Assembly: GCA_900766745.1 (NCBI GenBank)
Contig: CAAFWR010000069.1
Location: 1 to 37,465 of the forward strand
Direction: 5' to 3'
Length of the DNA: 37,465 nucleotides
Source: Methanobacteriaceae archaeon
GTDB taxonomy: Archaea; Methanobacteriota; Methanobacteria; Methanobacteriales; Methanobacteriaceae
Position 1 is the stretch's first letter, and the number at the start of each line of letters is the position of its first letter. The notes beneath the pieces were generated by a model. The model did no database searches and was not told where the DNA came from. It saw only the letters and a program-made list of their open reading frames with translations. Made by a program: the position numbers and the translations under genes. Positions 16,109 to 24,589 of the stretch are shown here, in pieces.

Positions 16109-16611
16109 GAAGTAAAAGTACTGAAAACCACAAAAAAAGTTCTTCATCAGATATAAGCTGCACAATAATAACTCTAAGTGACTCTAGGAAAGAGAAAACT
16201 GATGATTATTCTGGCAATTATATTGCTGAATTAATTGAAGAAAAATATCATTTAAACGGAAGACTCATAATTCCAGATGAAAAAGAAAGGTTACTTAACG
16301 CTATTGAAGAATCTGTTAAAAGTAAAAGTGACGTGATTATTACAACTGGAGGAACTGGTCTTGATGAAAGAGATATTACTGTAGAAACTGTTGAATCAAT
16401 ATTTGATAAAAAATTGCCTGGTTTTGGAGAAATCTTCAGATTAAAATCTTATGAAGAAATAGGTCCTGCAGCAATTCTATCAAGAGCTACAGCGGGAGTA
16501 TATAAAAATAAATTAATATTCTCAATGCCCGGCTCACCAAACGCAGTTAAAACAGCTATGGAAATTATAATTGACGAATTGCCACATTTAGTACATCACG
16601 CTAACAAATAG
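16105..16611 (+). CDS. moaB: MoaB/MogA-type molybdopterin adenylyltransferase
   Basis: A 168-residue member of the MoCF-binding (MoaB/MogA/MoeA domain) family that adenylylates molybdopterin on the way to the molybdenum or tungsten cofactor used, for example, by formylmethanofuran dehydrogenase. Signatures are TIITLSDSR (20-28), DVIITTGGTGLDERD (76-90) and FSMPGSPNAVKTAM (about 143-156). The first 16 residues are a polar extension (SSSSD) not needed for the fold. Start overlaps the preceding regulator by 4 bases. A hairpin with a T-rich tract follows the stop. Confidence 0.88.
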   Translation: MRSKSTENHKKSSSSDISCTIITLSDSRKEKTDDYSGNYIAELIEEKYHLNGRLIIPDEKERLLNAIEESVKSKSDVIITTGGTGLDERDITVETVESIFDKKLPGFGEIFRLKSYEEIGPAAILSRATAGVYKNKLIFSMPGSPNAVKTAMEIIIDELPHLVHHANK

Positions 16612-16635
16612 TGTGATGTATAATTATTTTTAAAA
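16592..16635 (+). terminator. Putative terminator of the regulator-moaB unit
   Basis: TACATCAC (16592-16599) pairs exactly with GTGATGTA (16613-16620) across a 13-base loop that includes the moaB stop codon, followed by TAATTATTTTTA. A second T/A palindrome (TATTTTTAAAAAATA) follows and could act for the convergent pyrE transcript. Confidence 0.45.
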
Positions 16636-16642
16636 AATATAA

Positions 16643-17167
16643 TTAAAAGAATTCATTGACATCGATTAAAGGTTCAAAATTTATTTCTTCTTCTTTAAAA
16701 GTTTCTTTTGCTCCTTCAAGTCGATCAACAACAGAAATAGCTTTTTTTACAATTCCACCATTAGCTTCAATAGCTTTAATTGCCTTAAGTAAAGATCCCC
16801 CAGAAGTGGTTACATCCTCAACAACTACAACCTCATCTCCTTTTTCAAGATCTCCTTCAATAAGTTTAGAAGTTCCATAACCTTTTTGTTCTTTTCTAAT
16901 CATTAATAATGGAAGATCAGATTCAAGAGAAACAGCTGTTGCAATTGGCACTGCACCTAAAGCTGGCCCTGCAACTTTATCCAGATTATCGTCACTAATC
17001 TTTTGAGTAATTAAATTAGCTATTGCAGATAAAATTTCTGGGTATGTAATCGCTTTTTTCATATTAACATAATAATTACTTTTCTTCCCAGATGCTAATG
17101 TGAAATCTCCTTCAAGAAAAACTTCATTTTCCTTAAGAAGATTAATTAGGTGTTCTTTAGTAATCAT
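16643..17167 (-). CDS. pyrE: Orotate phosphoribosyltransferase
   Basis: A 174-residue type I phosphoribosyltransferase of de novo pyrimidine synthesis (orotate + PRPP to OMP). Signatures are [18 protein letters not shown] (22-39), [13 protein letters not shown] (66-78), [15 protein letters not shown] (91-105) and the PRPP-binding [14 protein letters not shown] (113-126). Length is normal for archaeal PyrE. The ATG directly abuts the TAA of the PRC-barrel gene (no bases between), indicating translational coupling. Confidence 0.94.
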   Translation of the reverse strand: MITKEHLINLLKENEVFLEGDFTLASGKKSNYYVNMKKAITYPEILSAIANLITQKISDDNLDKVAGPALGAVPIATAVSLESDLPLLMIRKEQKGYGTSKLIEGDLEKGDEVVVVEDVTTSGGSLLKAIKAIEANGGIVKKAISVVDRLEGAKETFKEEEINFEPLIDVNEFF

Positions 17168-17401
17168 TTAAATCTCATCATCTCTTTTTATTAGGATTTT
17201 ATCCCCAACTGCTCCAACCATACTAATTGGAACTACATTTTCACCATTTGATTTAATAGAATCTGCTATTCCTGTTTTTTTAACAACAACATCAGTTATT
17301 TCAAATGTCTCATCATCAAATACAATATCAGTTATCTTGCCCATAGTTTTTGCTTCTGGGTCAATTACTTCTTTTTTTAAAATATCCTCTATAAATCTTA
17401 T
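17168..17401 (-). CDS. PRC-barrel domain protein, non-standard start
   Basis: A 77-residue PRC-barrel protein: FIEDILKKEVIDPEAKTMG, KITDIVFDDETFEITDVVVK, then NVVPISMVGAVGDKILIKRD, the usual small beta-barrel found in RNA-processing or photosystem-associated adaptor proteins. The frame has no ATG, GTG or TTG before the conserved domain: after the stop at the 5' side the codons run through GGG GGG ATA ATT ATA AGA. I set the start at ATA 17401 by homology and by the G-run (17408-17413) as ribosome-binding site. ATT 17404 is an alternative. An ATG at 17415 would come into frame if the G-run were one base longer. Confidence 0.65.
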   Translation of the reverse strand: MRFIEDILKKEVIDPEAKTMGKITDIVFDDETFEITDVVVKKTGIADSIKSNGENVVPISMVGAVGDKILIKRDDEI

Positions 17402-17444
17402 AATTATCCCCCCATCTATTGATATACTTTATAAAAATTTATTA

Positions 17445-20096
17445 TTAAATATTTCTTTTTATTATTAACATACTTTCATCTTCTTTCATATTATGATAAA
17501 ATTCGGCAATATCATCTTCAAAGTCAAATACATGAATTATTTTGTATATTTCTTCATCTAGATTTGGATTGATTTCCTTTAGTTTATTTGGCATGTCTTC
17601 TATCATTTCCTTGTTGTATTCTATCCTTTTTTCATTTTCAAATATGGCACCATAGTAGATGTCCGCTTCTACCAAATCCTGAAACATGTGACTTCCAAAT
17701 GATAATTCGGGCATATATCCTATTTCACTGTAAGACTCTTCTAAGATTGCTAAAAATTGACTTATGTCTGCAAATACTACGGGAACTCCTAGCTCTGGTG
17801 ATGATGTTCCTATCCTTCCAGGAGTAATTAACATGGAGTTTTTATTGTTTTGTTTGCAGTAATTATTTACCTCCCCAATTACTCTTGCTATCAAGCTTTT
17901 TTTAGCATATGGATACTCATAGTATTTGTGTGGGTCAACATAGCATATTGTATTTATTTTTTCTTTACGTGATCTTCCCATTGATGAATCTTTAATATGG
18001 AAATAAACGTTTTCTTCTTCAGGCATTTCAATGACTTCATCGGTAATTGATACTTTAAGAGGTCTGCACTGCAATAAATTAATAACAAAAGAGTCATCCT
18101 CACCAACATTAACTGTGTACTCCATATCAACTGGATATTCGTAGGCATTTTCCAATGTTTTTAGGATTTCTTTCATCATTATTGTAAATTTATCATTATT
18201 AATAAGACCCTGACAATTAGCAATTAAAACTTCCCTTTTCTGTCCTCTTTCCCTATATCTTCTTTCAGCGTCCCTATTGTGTTCTGATACTGCTTTTTTA
18301 GCATAATCTGGAATAACTTCAAAACCTCTTAGAACAGAAACATCATGATACTCTTTATTTTTGAAATCAAGAACATCTAAGTAATGTTGGGAGTATTTGT
18401 GTCTATCATCAACATTGGGCATTATTACTGCATTAGGTTGATCTAAATTAATAACTCTCGGATAATCTTCTTTTGTTCTATCAACTGCTTTAGTTCCAAG
18501 ACCCATTACAAGACGTAACATTCCAGCTTCATTATCCATTTCCGGAAGTGGACAGTAAGAGCTATATGAAAAACCTACACCTGCAGCTGTTGGAAAGAAG
18601 AAATCTCCATAATATGAACCTGAAACTCTTTGAACAAGAAGTCCCATCTGCTCATCAATATCATCCAGTTCATTGATTTTCCTATATTCTAAAGCTGAAA
18701 TATTCATTGTACTGGCATAAACCGTTTTTACAGCTTTTTCAAATGCCTCTAGACGTTCTTCTAAGCTTCCTTGATTTATGCAAAATACAGATTCGTATTT
18801 TCCAGCAAAAGCGTTACCAAAACCATCTTCAAGAAAACTGCTTGAACGGACAATAATAGGACTTTGACCAAAATACTCTAAAACATGAATAAATTTATTT
18901 TTGATTTCATCTGAAAATGTTCCTTCCTTAAGGCCTTTTTCAAGTTCCTTTCCCGCTTCGTAATAGTCCTCCTTGTTCCTTTGTCTTACTCTAATGTCCC
19001 AAAGGTCATTTGATACTATGTATGTATAAAAAAGATCAGTCCCAATGTAAAATGAATCATCAGGTTCAAAATATTCATAGATATCCGGACGTTCCACTTC
19101 AATGATTTTACGTGCAAGTAGCATCCCACATGCCTTACCTCCAATCATACCAGTTCCAACCATTCTATTATAAATAGAAAAGTAGTCTTGTGGTGTGAAA
19201 TAAGTTTTAATTTTAGCTAATAAATTCTCATCCTTAGCCATCATTGTATCACAGATAATATTACACTCTTTAGAAACATCTTCACCTGCATCATACTTCA
19301 TTTTAGTTAAAGTCATGAACCTTTCCCAACTATCAATTGTATGTTCACTTTGAGAGTTATTAATATCATTTAGAAGTTTATAGAACTTACTGACTTCCAA
19401 ACCTTCTCTTAAAGCAGTTACCGAACCAGTTTCAAAATTGTATTTATGGCCTAAAAACATGTTTTGAGAGTATCTATTCCAAACTTTTAATGGATGTATA
19501 TAAACATCCTCGTTGTTATTTGAGAATACATCTAAAAGAAGTTGTGTAGTTTCTCTAATTTTAGCTATTGCATCAAAAGAGTGTTTTCCACGTAGAATTG
19601 GGAAGTATGCAACAGTATCGAGAATAAATAAAAATGGACAGGTCACTTTAAAGAAGTTCCCCATCATCAAATCAGTAGACCAGGCTGCTTGAAGGTCAGA
19701 TAAGCAATCAAATACATAAAATGCATCAAAACCTTCTTTATCTATAATATTATGGACTTCTAATGTAAAAGATTCAAATTGGTTATATGGATTGACTTTA
19801 TAAATTTTAATTCCATCTCTTTCAATCATTGCAAAGCCATCGCCCTTATTTTCAAATTCGTAGTCAAGATCCTCAATGTCCTTTTCTGACATTTCGATTA
19901 ATGGTTCGTGATCGGCAAATCTCATGTAAATTAAATTTCTACCATCCTCTTTTGCTTGTTTAATAAAGGGATCTACAAAATAGCTAAATTCTTTTAAATT
20001 AGAAATATGCCACACCACATTATCTCCAAGACGAATATTGTCAAGAGTTTCATCCAACTCTGGAATACCTGATTTAATTCTATCAAATGCTGCCAT
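17445..20096 (-). CDS. PEP/pyruvate-binding (PPDK-N) protein with RecA/KaiC-like N-terminal domain
   Basis: An 883-residue cytosolic protein. Residues 1-230 begin FDRIKSGIPELDETLDNIRL, as in KaiC/RecA-like ATPases, but the Walker A position reads GDNVVWHIS and lacks GKT/S. About 310-710 form a PPDK/PEP-synthase N-terminal ATP-grasp domain: MIGGKACGMLLARK, PIIVRSSSFLEDGFGNAFAG, GLLVQRVSGS and NLLQCRPL. The usual phosphohistidine domain and PEP-binding TIM barrel are missing; a 170-residue tail with TPGRIGTSSPELGVPVVFAD replaces them. It cannot be an ordinary PEP synthase. ATG 20096 has GGAAG upstream, better than 20120. It probably precedes the PRC-barrel and pyrE genes in one unit. Confidence 0.8.
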   Translation of the reverse strand: MAAFDRIKSGIPELDETLDNIRLGDNVVWHISNLKEFSYFVDPFIKQAKEDGRNLIYMRFADHEPLIEMSEKDIEDLDYEFENKGDGFAMIERDGIKIYKVNPYNQFESFTLEVHNIIDKEGFDAFYVFDCLSDLQAAWSTDLMMGNFFKVTCPFLFILDTVAYFPILRGKHSFDAIAKIRETTQLLLDVFSNNNEDVYIHPLKVWNRYSQNMFLGHKYNFETGSVTALREGLEVSKFYKLLNDINNSQSEHTIDSWERFMTLTKMKYDAGEDVSKECNIICDTMMAKDENLLAKIKTYFTPQDYFSIYNRMVGTGMIGGKACGMLLARKIIEVERPDIYEYFEPDDSFYIGTDLFYTYIVSNDLWDIRVRQRNKEDYYEAGKELEKGLKEGTFSDEIKNKFIHVLEYFGQSPIIVRSSSFLEDGFGNAFAGKYESVFCINQGSLEERLEAFEKAVKTVYASTMNISALEYRKINELDDIDEQMGLLVQRVSGSYYGDFFFPTAAGVGFSYSSYCPLPEMDNEAGMLRLVMGLGTKAVDRTKEDYPRVINLDQPNAVIMPNVDDRHKYSQHYLDVLDFKNKEYHDVSVLRGFEVIPDYAKKAVSEHNRDAERRYRERGQKREVLIANCQGLINNDKFTIMMKEILKTLENAYEYPVDMEYTVNVGEDDSFVINLLQCRPLKVSITDEVIEMPEEENVYFHIKDSSMGRSRKEKINTICYVDPHKYYEYPYAKKSLIARVIGEVNNYCKQNNKNSMLITPGRIGTSSPELGVPVVFADISQFLAILEESYSEIGYMPELSFGSHMFQDLVEADIYYGAIFENEKRIEYNKEMIEDMPNKLKEINPNLDEEIYKIIHVFDFEDDIAEFYHNMKEDESMLIIKRNI

Positions 20097-20333
20097 TTTT
20101 ATACTTCCAAAAATATTCAAATAATTTTAATTAATTTTATATTATGTTCAAACTTATATTTAAAAATTAATCAAAAATTGAATTAAAATAAACATATTAT
20201 AAAAAAATTGAACAATATCTAGATTAAATATTGAATACTGAGTCAGTTAACAGAAAAAATAAAGAAAAAACAACATTCAAAAATATGTTAAAAAATGTTT
20301 TATGAACAGTTAAAATTATAAAATTAAAAGAAG
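20097..20333. other. 237-base AT-rich gap with the PPDK-like promoter
   Basis: No gene seen. The minus strand has TTTTTAAATATAAG near 20155-20168, a TATA-like element 60-70 bases before ATG 20096. The remainder is AT-rich with only weak dyads (CAATAT...ATATTG near 20212-20242). Confidence 0.4.
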
Positions 20334-20352
20334 AAGGAGAATTAATCTCCTT
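20334..20352 (-). terminator. Terminator overlapping the last codons of the symporter unit
   Basis: AAGGAGA and TCTCCTT pair exactly over ATTAA. On the minus strand the hairpin is followed by CTTCTTTTAATTTT. The stop codon of the small accessory protein lies inside the loop, so termination begins within the coding end. Confidence 0.55.
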
Positions 20353-20455
20353 TATTCCAGTTTACAATACCATAAACAATACATAAAAGTGTTGCCAAGA
20401 TAGTTAAAATATAAACACTCCAAATCCAAGGATCTTCAATTCCTAGAACCATCAT
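20342..20455 (-). CDS. Symporter small accessory protein, 37 aa
   Basis: Encodes 37 residues: MMVLGIEDPWIWSVYILTI, then LATLLCIVYGIVNWNKGD. One membrane helix (about 11-32) with a short polar C-terminus. The ATG overlaps the symporter stop codon (TAATG), and GGAAGTGA lies just upstream within the symporter gene, so it is translationally coupled. Very small membrane partners encoded directly after SSS-family symporters are known as symporter small accessory proteins; position and size fit. It probably stabilises or tunes the transporter. Confidence 0.75.
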   Translation of the reverse strand: MMVLGIEDPWIWSVYILTILATLLCIVYGIVNWNKGD

Positions 20456-22062
20456 TATGCTTCACTTCCTTTATTATCAATTTTCTCAAAAGCTTTATCC
20501 AGAACTTCATCTTCTGGTTTTTTGGTAAGTAAACTTACAACAATTAGGAAAATAGCTGAAATAGGTACTGCTATTAACATAACGTCAATAAACGGCCAAG
20601 GGTGTGCTGAAATTAAAGTTGGAACTCCAAATAAAGACTGGCAGATTCCCACACCTTTTGCAGTTTTTGCAAATACGAAAATTAACCAGAACAAACTAAC
20701 GATAATACCTGAGATAATACTTGCATATGCTCCTGCTTTTGTTGTTCTTTTCCAATAAAGAGCTCCTAAAAATACTGGCAAGAATGATGCAGCACAAATC
20801 TCAAAGAAAAGAGTTGTACCAAGTGCTACAACACTTCCAGGTAATTTAAATGCAACAATAATAGCCAATATTACGGCAATTAATATACCAATTCTGGTTA
20901 TGGAAACCTGACTGATTTGTTTTGCTTTTCTTCTTAAAGAACCATAAATATCTACACCAAAAGCAGATCCTTGAGTATGTAATTGAGAGCTGACAGTAGA
21001 CATAGCTGCTGCAATTAATGACAATAAGAAGACATATACAAACCATTCAGGTAATGCGCTTGTAATAAATGTCGGGATAATTTTATCAATATTTCCTCCA
21101 ACAGCGTCAACAGCTATCTGTCCAATTTTGTCCATGAAATAAACATTTGAAAGTGATCCTACAATATAAGCAGTAGTTGGTAAAATTGCAATGAAAATAC
21201 CTCCAATCAAAACAGACCTGTTTAACTCTTTATCAGATTTTACAGTCATGAATCTTACAATTAAAGATGGTTGAGCAAGTACACCAATACCTACACCGAT
21301 TAAAGTAGAGGACACTAATGTCCACCAATAAGGACTGTTCAGCGTTGGAAATGCTGTCCATCCAACACCACCATTTGCTGCTGCGCTAGCCGGATATAAG
21401 TTTGCCATATTTGTTAATGCTGAATTTGCTGGTTCTACACCTCCAAACATCCAGTATACAAAAACAAGTAAGAATGCCATAGCAGCGACCATAATCAATC
21501 CTTGTAATGCATCAGTATACATTACACCTTTAATACCACCGAATAATACGTAGAATGTGATAATAATAGTCAATATCAATAGACATATGTTAAAATCAAT
21601 TAATAATGAAGATTCTAAAAATCTAGCTGCACCAATCATTACTACTGCTGCATAAAGAGGCATTGCACAAAAAATAATTAAACCAGAAATAGTTTGAATT
21701 CCTTTACTTTTAAAACGTTTACCTAAAAATTCTGGGAAAGTGAGAGAGCCTAAAGCATGACCCATCTTACGAGTTCTTTTACCTAAAAATACGAAAGCAA
21801 TGAATATTCCAACAAAAATGTTTAAAAAGGATAACCATAGAATACTCATTCCATATTGTCCTGCAACACCCCCGAATCCTACAATAGCTGCCGTAGAAAT
21901 AAACGTTGCACCATAACTTAATGCCATAATAGCTGGATGTGTATCTCCACCTGCTATCATAAAGTCTTCAGAGGATTTTGTTTTTTTCCATGCATAATAA
22001 CCTACATAAACTAATGCAAATATGTAAATTATAAATACAATTGCCAAAATCATAACATTCAT
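20455..22062 (-). CDS. Sodium:solute symporter (SSS/PutP family)
   Basis: A 535-residue integral membrane protein with about 13 predicted helices. It shows SSS signatures: DFMIAGGDTHPAIMALSYGA near 33-52, FLGKRFKSKGIQT, and the GGIKGVMYTDALQGLIM loop near 175-191 with Asp in a helix start, plus SLIAAAMSTVSSQLHT, the Na+-site region where the helix carries consecutive Ser/Thr. The substrate cannot be read from the sequence; relatives carry proline, pantothenate, acetate or other monocarboxylates. ATG has GAGGT six bases upstream. Divergent from the aryl-CoA ligase gene, so uptake of an organic acid such as an arylacetate is conceivable but unproven. Confidence 0.88.
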   Translation of the reverse strand: MNVMILAIVFIIYIFALVYVGYYAWKKTKSSEDFMIAGGDTHPAIMALSYGATFISTAAIVGFGGVAGQYGMSILWLSFLNIFVGIFIAFVFLGKRTRKMGHALGSLTFPEFLGKRFKSKGIQTISGLIIFCAMPLYAAVVMIGAARFLESSLLIDFNICLLILTIIITFYVLFGGIKGVMYTDALQGLIMVAAMAFLLVFVYWMFGGVEPANSALTNMANLYPASAAANGGVGWTAFPTLNSPYWWTLVSSTLIGVGIGVLAQPSLIVRFMTVKSDKELNRSVLIGGIFIAILPTTAYIVGSLSNVYFMDKIGQIAVDAVGGNIDKIIPTFITSALPEWFVYVFLLSLIAAAMSTVSSQLHTQGSAFGVDIYGSLRRKAKQISQVSITRIGILIAVILAIIVAFKLPGSVVALGTTLFFEICAASFLPVFLGALYWKRTTKAGAYASIISGIIVSLFWLIFVFAKTAKGVGICQSLFGVPTLISAHPWPFIDVMLIAVPISAIFLIVVSLLTKKPEDEVLDKAFEKIDNKGSEA

Positions 22063-22124
22063 TTAAAAACCTCAAAAAAATATTCAAAATTAGTAAATAT
22101 ACAATAAAATTTTTAAAATCGACA

Positions 22125-22133
22125 TTATATAAA
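22125..22133 (+). promoter_or_regulatory. Putative TATA box of the aryl-CoA ligase gene
   Basis: TTATATAAA lies about 57 bases before the ligase ATG, within the 127-base divergent gap to the symporter. It predicts a leader of about 30 bases with GTGAT as ribosome-binding site. Confidence 0.45.
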
Positions 22134-22189
22134 TTTTTATATTCTAATTAACAAACAAATAAAATAAATGAAAAAGAAATAGTGATAAA

Positions 22190-23491
22190 ATGATTTGGAA
22201 TGAAAAAGCCGAATGTATGAGCCATGAAGAAAAAGAAGAATTGCAGCTTAAGAGACTTCAAAAAACTGTAAAAATAGCTTATGAAAAAATTCCTCTTTAT
22301 AAACAGAAATTTGATGACGCTGGTGTTAAACCTGAAGATATTAAGACATTAAAAGATATTGAGAAACTTCCTTTCACTACTAAAGATGATTTAAGGGCAT
22401 CATACCCCTTTGGACTTTTTGCAGTACCATATGACGACATTGTTGAAATCCATGCCTCTTCTGGAACAACTGGAAAGCCAACAGTTTCTGGATATACTCA
22501 AAAAGATTTGGATATATGGGGTGAAATTATTGCAAGAGGTCTTGGTATGGCTGGTTGCGAGAAAAACTGGATCGTTCAAAATGCTTATGGATATGGTTTA
22601 TTTACAGGTGGTTTTGGAATTCATCATGGAGCGAATAAGTTTGGTGCAATAACTGTCCCAATGTCTGCTGGAAACACTAAAAGACAATTAGACAATATGC
22701 AAGATTTTCAAAGTGATATTTTAACATGTACTCCTTCATATGCAATGTACTTAGGGGAAAGCCTTCATGCAGCAGGAATTCCATTGGAAAACATTAATCT
22801 TAAAGCTGGAATCTTTGGAGCAGAAATGTGGACCGAAGAAATGAGAAACAAAATTGAAGAAACACTTGGTATTAAAGCATTGAATATCTACGGATTAACT
22901 GAAATTATGGGTCCTGGAGTAGCACAAGAATGTATGGAGCAGGATGGAATTCATATCTCTGATGACCATTTCTATCCAGAGATTATTAATCCTGAAACTG
23001 GAGAAGTATTGGGAGATGACCAGAAAGGAGAACTCGTGTTAACAACTCTTACTCGTGAAGGAATGCCAATTATCAGATTTAGAACAAAAGATTTAACTTC
23101 CCTAATGTCTGGAGATTGTGATTGTGGAAGAACAACTAAAAGAATGACCAGAATAACTGGAAGAAGCGATGACATGATGAAAATCAAAGGAGTGATGGTT
23201 TTCCCATCTCAAATCGAAAAGGCATTGCTTAGTGTTGAAGGAGTAACTCCAAACTATCAGATTATCGTAACAAGACCAGATATCCTTGATGAAATTGAAG
23301 TAAAAGTTGAAGCTTCTAAAGAATTATTCTCTGATGAAATAAAAGAGCTTGAGGAAGTAGAGAAAAAAATCAAAGCAGCTATCAGATCAGAATTAGGCAT
23401 TAAAGTAAATGTAACAATCTGTGAACCAGAAAGCTTACCAAGAAGTGAAGGAAAAGCTGTAAGGGTAATTGATGAAAGAAACTTTGAATAG
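22190..23491 (+). CDS. Phenylacetate-CoA ligase-like (aryl-CoA ligase)
   Basis: A 433-residue ANL-superfamily adenylating enzyme of the PaaK type. Motifs are [14 protein letters not shown] (90-103) for the phosphate-binding loop, [13 protein letters not shown] (about 206-218), [12 protein letters not shown] (about 231-242) with the A5-type motif, and [20 protein letters not shown] (about 324-343) at the hinge to the C-terminal domain. It forms arylacetyl-CoA from arylacetate, ATP and CoA. With indolepyruvate:ferredoxin oxidoreductase nearby, this supports reductive synthesis of aromatic amino acids from phenylacetate or indoleacetate, or the reverse degradation with ATP gain. Followed after 8 bases by the ACT protein. 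Confidence 0.88.
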   Translation: MIWNEKAECMSHEEKEELQLKRLQKTVKIAYEKIPLYKQKFDDAGVKPEDIKTLKDIEKLPFTTKDDLRASYPFGLFAVPYDDIVEIHASSGTTGKPTVSGYTQKDLDIWGEIIARGLGMAGCEKNWIVQNAYGYGLFTGGFGIHHGANKFGAITVPMSAGNTKRQLDNMQDFQSDILTCTPSYAMYLGESLHAAGIPLENINLKAGIFGAEMWTEEMRNKIEETLGIKALNIYGLTEIMGPGVAQECMEQDGIHISDDHFYPEIINPETGEVLGDDQKGELVLTTLTREGMPIIRFRTKDLTSLMSGDCDCGRTTKRMTRITGRSDDMMKIKGVMVFPSQIEKALLSVEGVTPNYQIIVTRPDILDEIEVKVEASKELFSDEIKELEEVEKKIKAAIRSELGIKVNVTICEPESLPRSEGKAVRVIDERNFE

Positions 23492-23499
23492 GTGGGAAA

Positions 23500-23931
23500 A
23501 TGACAGCAAAACAGATTTCAGTATTTCTAGAAAACAAAGAAGGAAGAATAAAAGAAGCTATTGAAATTATTGGAGAAGCAAACGTTAATATTCTAGCTCT
23601 TTCAATAGCCGACACTTCAAAATACGGAGTTCTAAGACTTATTGTAGATGACAATGAAAAGGCAATTGATGCTTTTGAGAAAGAGAACTTTGTTACACGT
23701 GAAGACAAAGTGGTTATTGCAACTGTTCCAGACAAACCGAACGGATTAAACACTGTTCTGGAATGCTTAGACAATGAAAAAAACAATATCGAATACATCT
23801 ACGCATTTTCAAGTGTTAAACTTGATGAAGCTATTGTTGTTATAAAATTGGACAATATGAATGAAGCAATAGACTTGCTTGAGAAAAACAATGTAAATCT
23901 TCTTAATGAAGAAGATTTAGAGGAGTTATAA
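23500..23931 (+). CDS. Tandem ACT-domain protein
   Basis: A 143-residue protein made of two ACT domains (about 3-70 and 71-138): QISVFLENKEGRIKEAIEII then VNILALSIADTSKYGVLRLI, and KVVIATVPDKPNGLNTVLEC then IEYIYAFSSVKLDEAIVVIK. ACT pairs bind amino acids. It sits 8 bases after the aryl-CoA ligase (with a GGTGG site) and probably senses aromatic amino acids to control that enzyme or pathway. Such ligase/ACT pairs also occur elsewhere in archaea and clostridia. The 3' end almost touches the convergent small gene. Confidence 0.88.
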   Translation: MTAKQISVFLENKEGRIKEAIEIIGEANVNILALSIADTSKYGVLRLIVDDNEKAIDAFEKENFVTREDKVVIATVPDKPNGLNTVLECLDNEKNNIEYIYAFSSVKLDEAIVVIKLDNMNEAIDLLEKNNVNLLNEEDLEEL

Positions 23932-23933
23932 AT

Positions 23934-24251
23934 CTAATCTTTTTCAACAAGGACAATATTAATGTCTTCTTCATAAAAAGAGTCATTAATATCCCTTAAT
24001 TTTTTTATTTTTTCTAAAAATTCCTTATTTTCAATCATATGAACTATTTCTTCAGTGAAAATATTCCATTCTTCCTGAGTTGACTCGTCACAAAAAGTAT
24101 TTGCAAAAATTAAATCTGATGGCATTTCACACCAGAATTTGCCGTCATAAAATTCATGGGCTTCAATATTGCCATCACTGCCATAGTCTAAGGACATTAA
24201 AATCTTAAATTTAGTCAAACCTATTTCTTTTAATAGCATGAACTCTGGCAA
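23934..24251 (-). CDS. Conserved-looking small protein, unknown function
   Basis: A 105-residue acidic protein without signal peptide or membrane helix. Features are a beta-rich first half (FKILMSLDYGSDGNIEAHEF, with F-W at about 39-40) and a helical second half (EEWNIFTEEIVHMIENKEFL). TTG 24251 is preferred as start: GGAGATTCAA places a good ribosome-binding site six bases before it, whereas the ATG at 24239 is too far from it. I do not recognise the family. It follows the next small gene by 20 bases and the two may be co-transcribed after iorBA. Confidence 0.55.
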   Translation of the reverse strand: MPEFMLLKEIGLTKFKILMSLDYGSDGNIEAHEFYDGKFWCEMPSDLIFANTFCDESTQEEWNIFTEEIVHMIENKEFLEKIKKLRDINDSFYEEDINIVLVEKD

Positions 24252-24271
24252 ATTGAATCTCCAAAATTTGC

Positions 24272-24550
24272 TTAAAGTTCCCTTAACATTTGAGCTATAT
24301 CCTCTTTAGTGTATCCTAAACGTACAAGCAAGTTTTTTACAGTTTCATTATCTGGAAATTGTCTGATTTCCCTCCATCTTCTGAAATCATTGTTTAAAAT
24401 ACCATTAATTAACAGTTGGATAGTGATTAAATCATCACTTTTAATAGCTACAAATGCATCATCATTTTGAAATTTTCCTTGAGGATCAATTAAAGTGATG
24501 TTACCTAATCTATCTTTTTTTATTATAGCATTGTCGATTTTATAACTCAT
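24272..24550 (-). CDS. Small protein of unknown function
   Basis: A 92-residue soluble protein. The N-terminal half is beta-like (NAIIKKDRLGNITLIDPQG); the C-terminal half is helical (DDLITIQLLINGILNN; ETVKNLLVRLGYTKEDIAQM), ending like a small UBA-type or HTH-type three-helix unit, though I would not assign either. ATG has GAGGTG upstream at normal spacing. It is 39 bases downstream of iorB on the same strand. Confidence 0.55.
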   Translation of the reverse strand: MSYKIDNAIIKKDRLGNITLIDPQGKFQNDDAFVAIKSDDLITIQLLINGILNNDFRRWREIRQFPDNETVKNLLVRLGYTKEDIAQMLREL

Positions 24551-24589
24551 TTTGAAGCACCTCTTTATAATATTTTATCTATAAGACTA

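Noticed and set aside
17588..17827. Cysteine-containing plus-strand frame opposite the PPDK-like gene
   Set aside because: Lies wholly within the C-terminal tail of that gene; no ribosome-binding site or domain.
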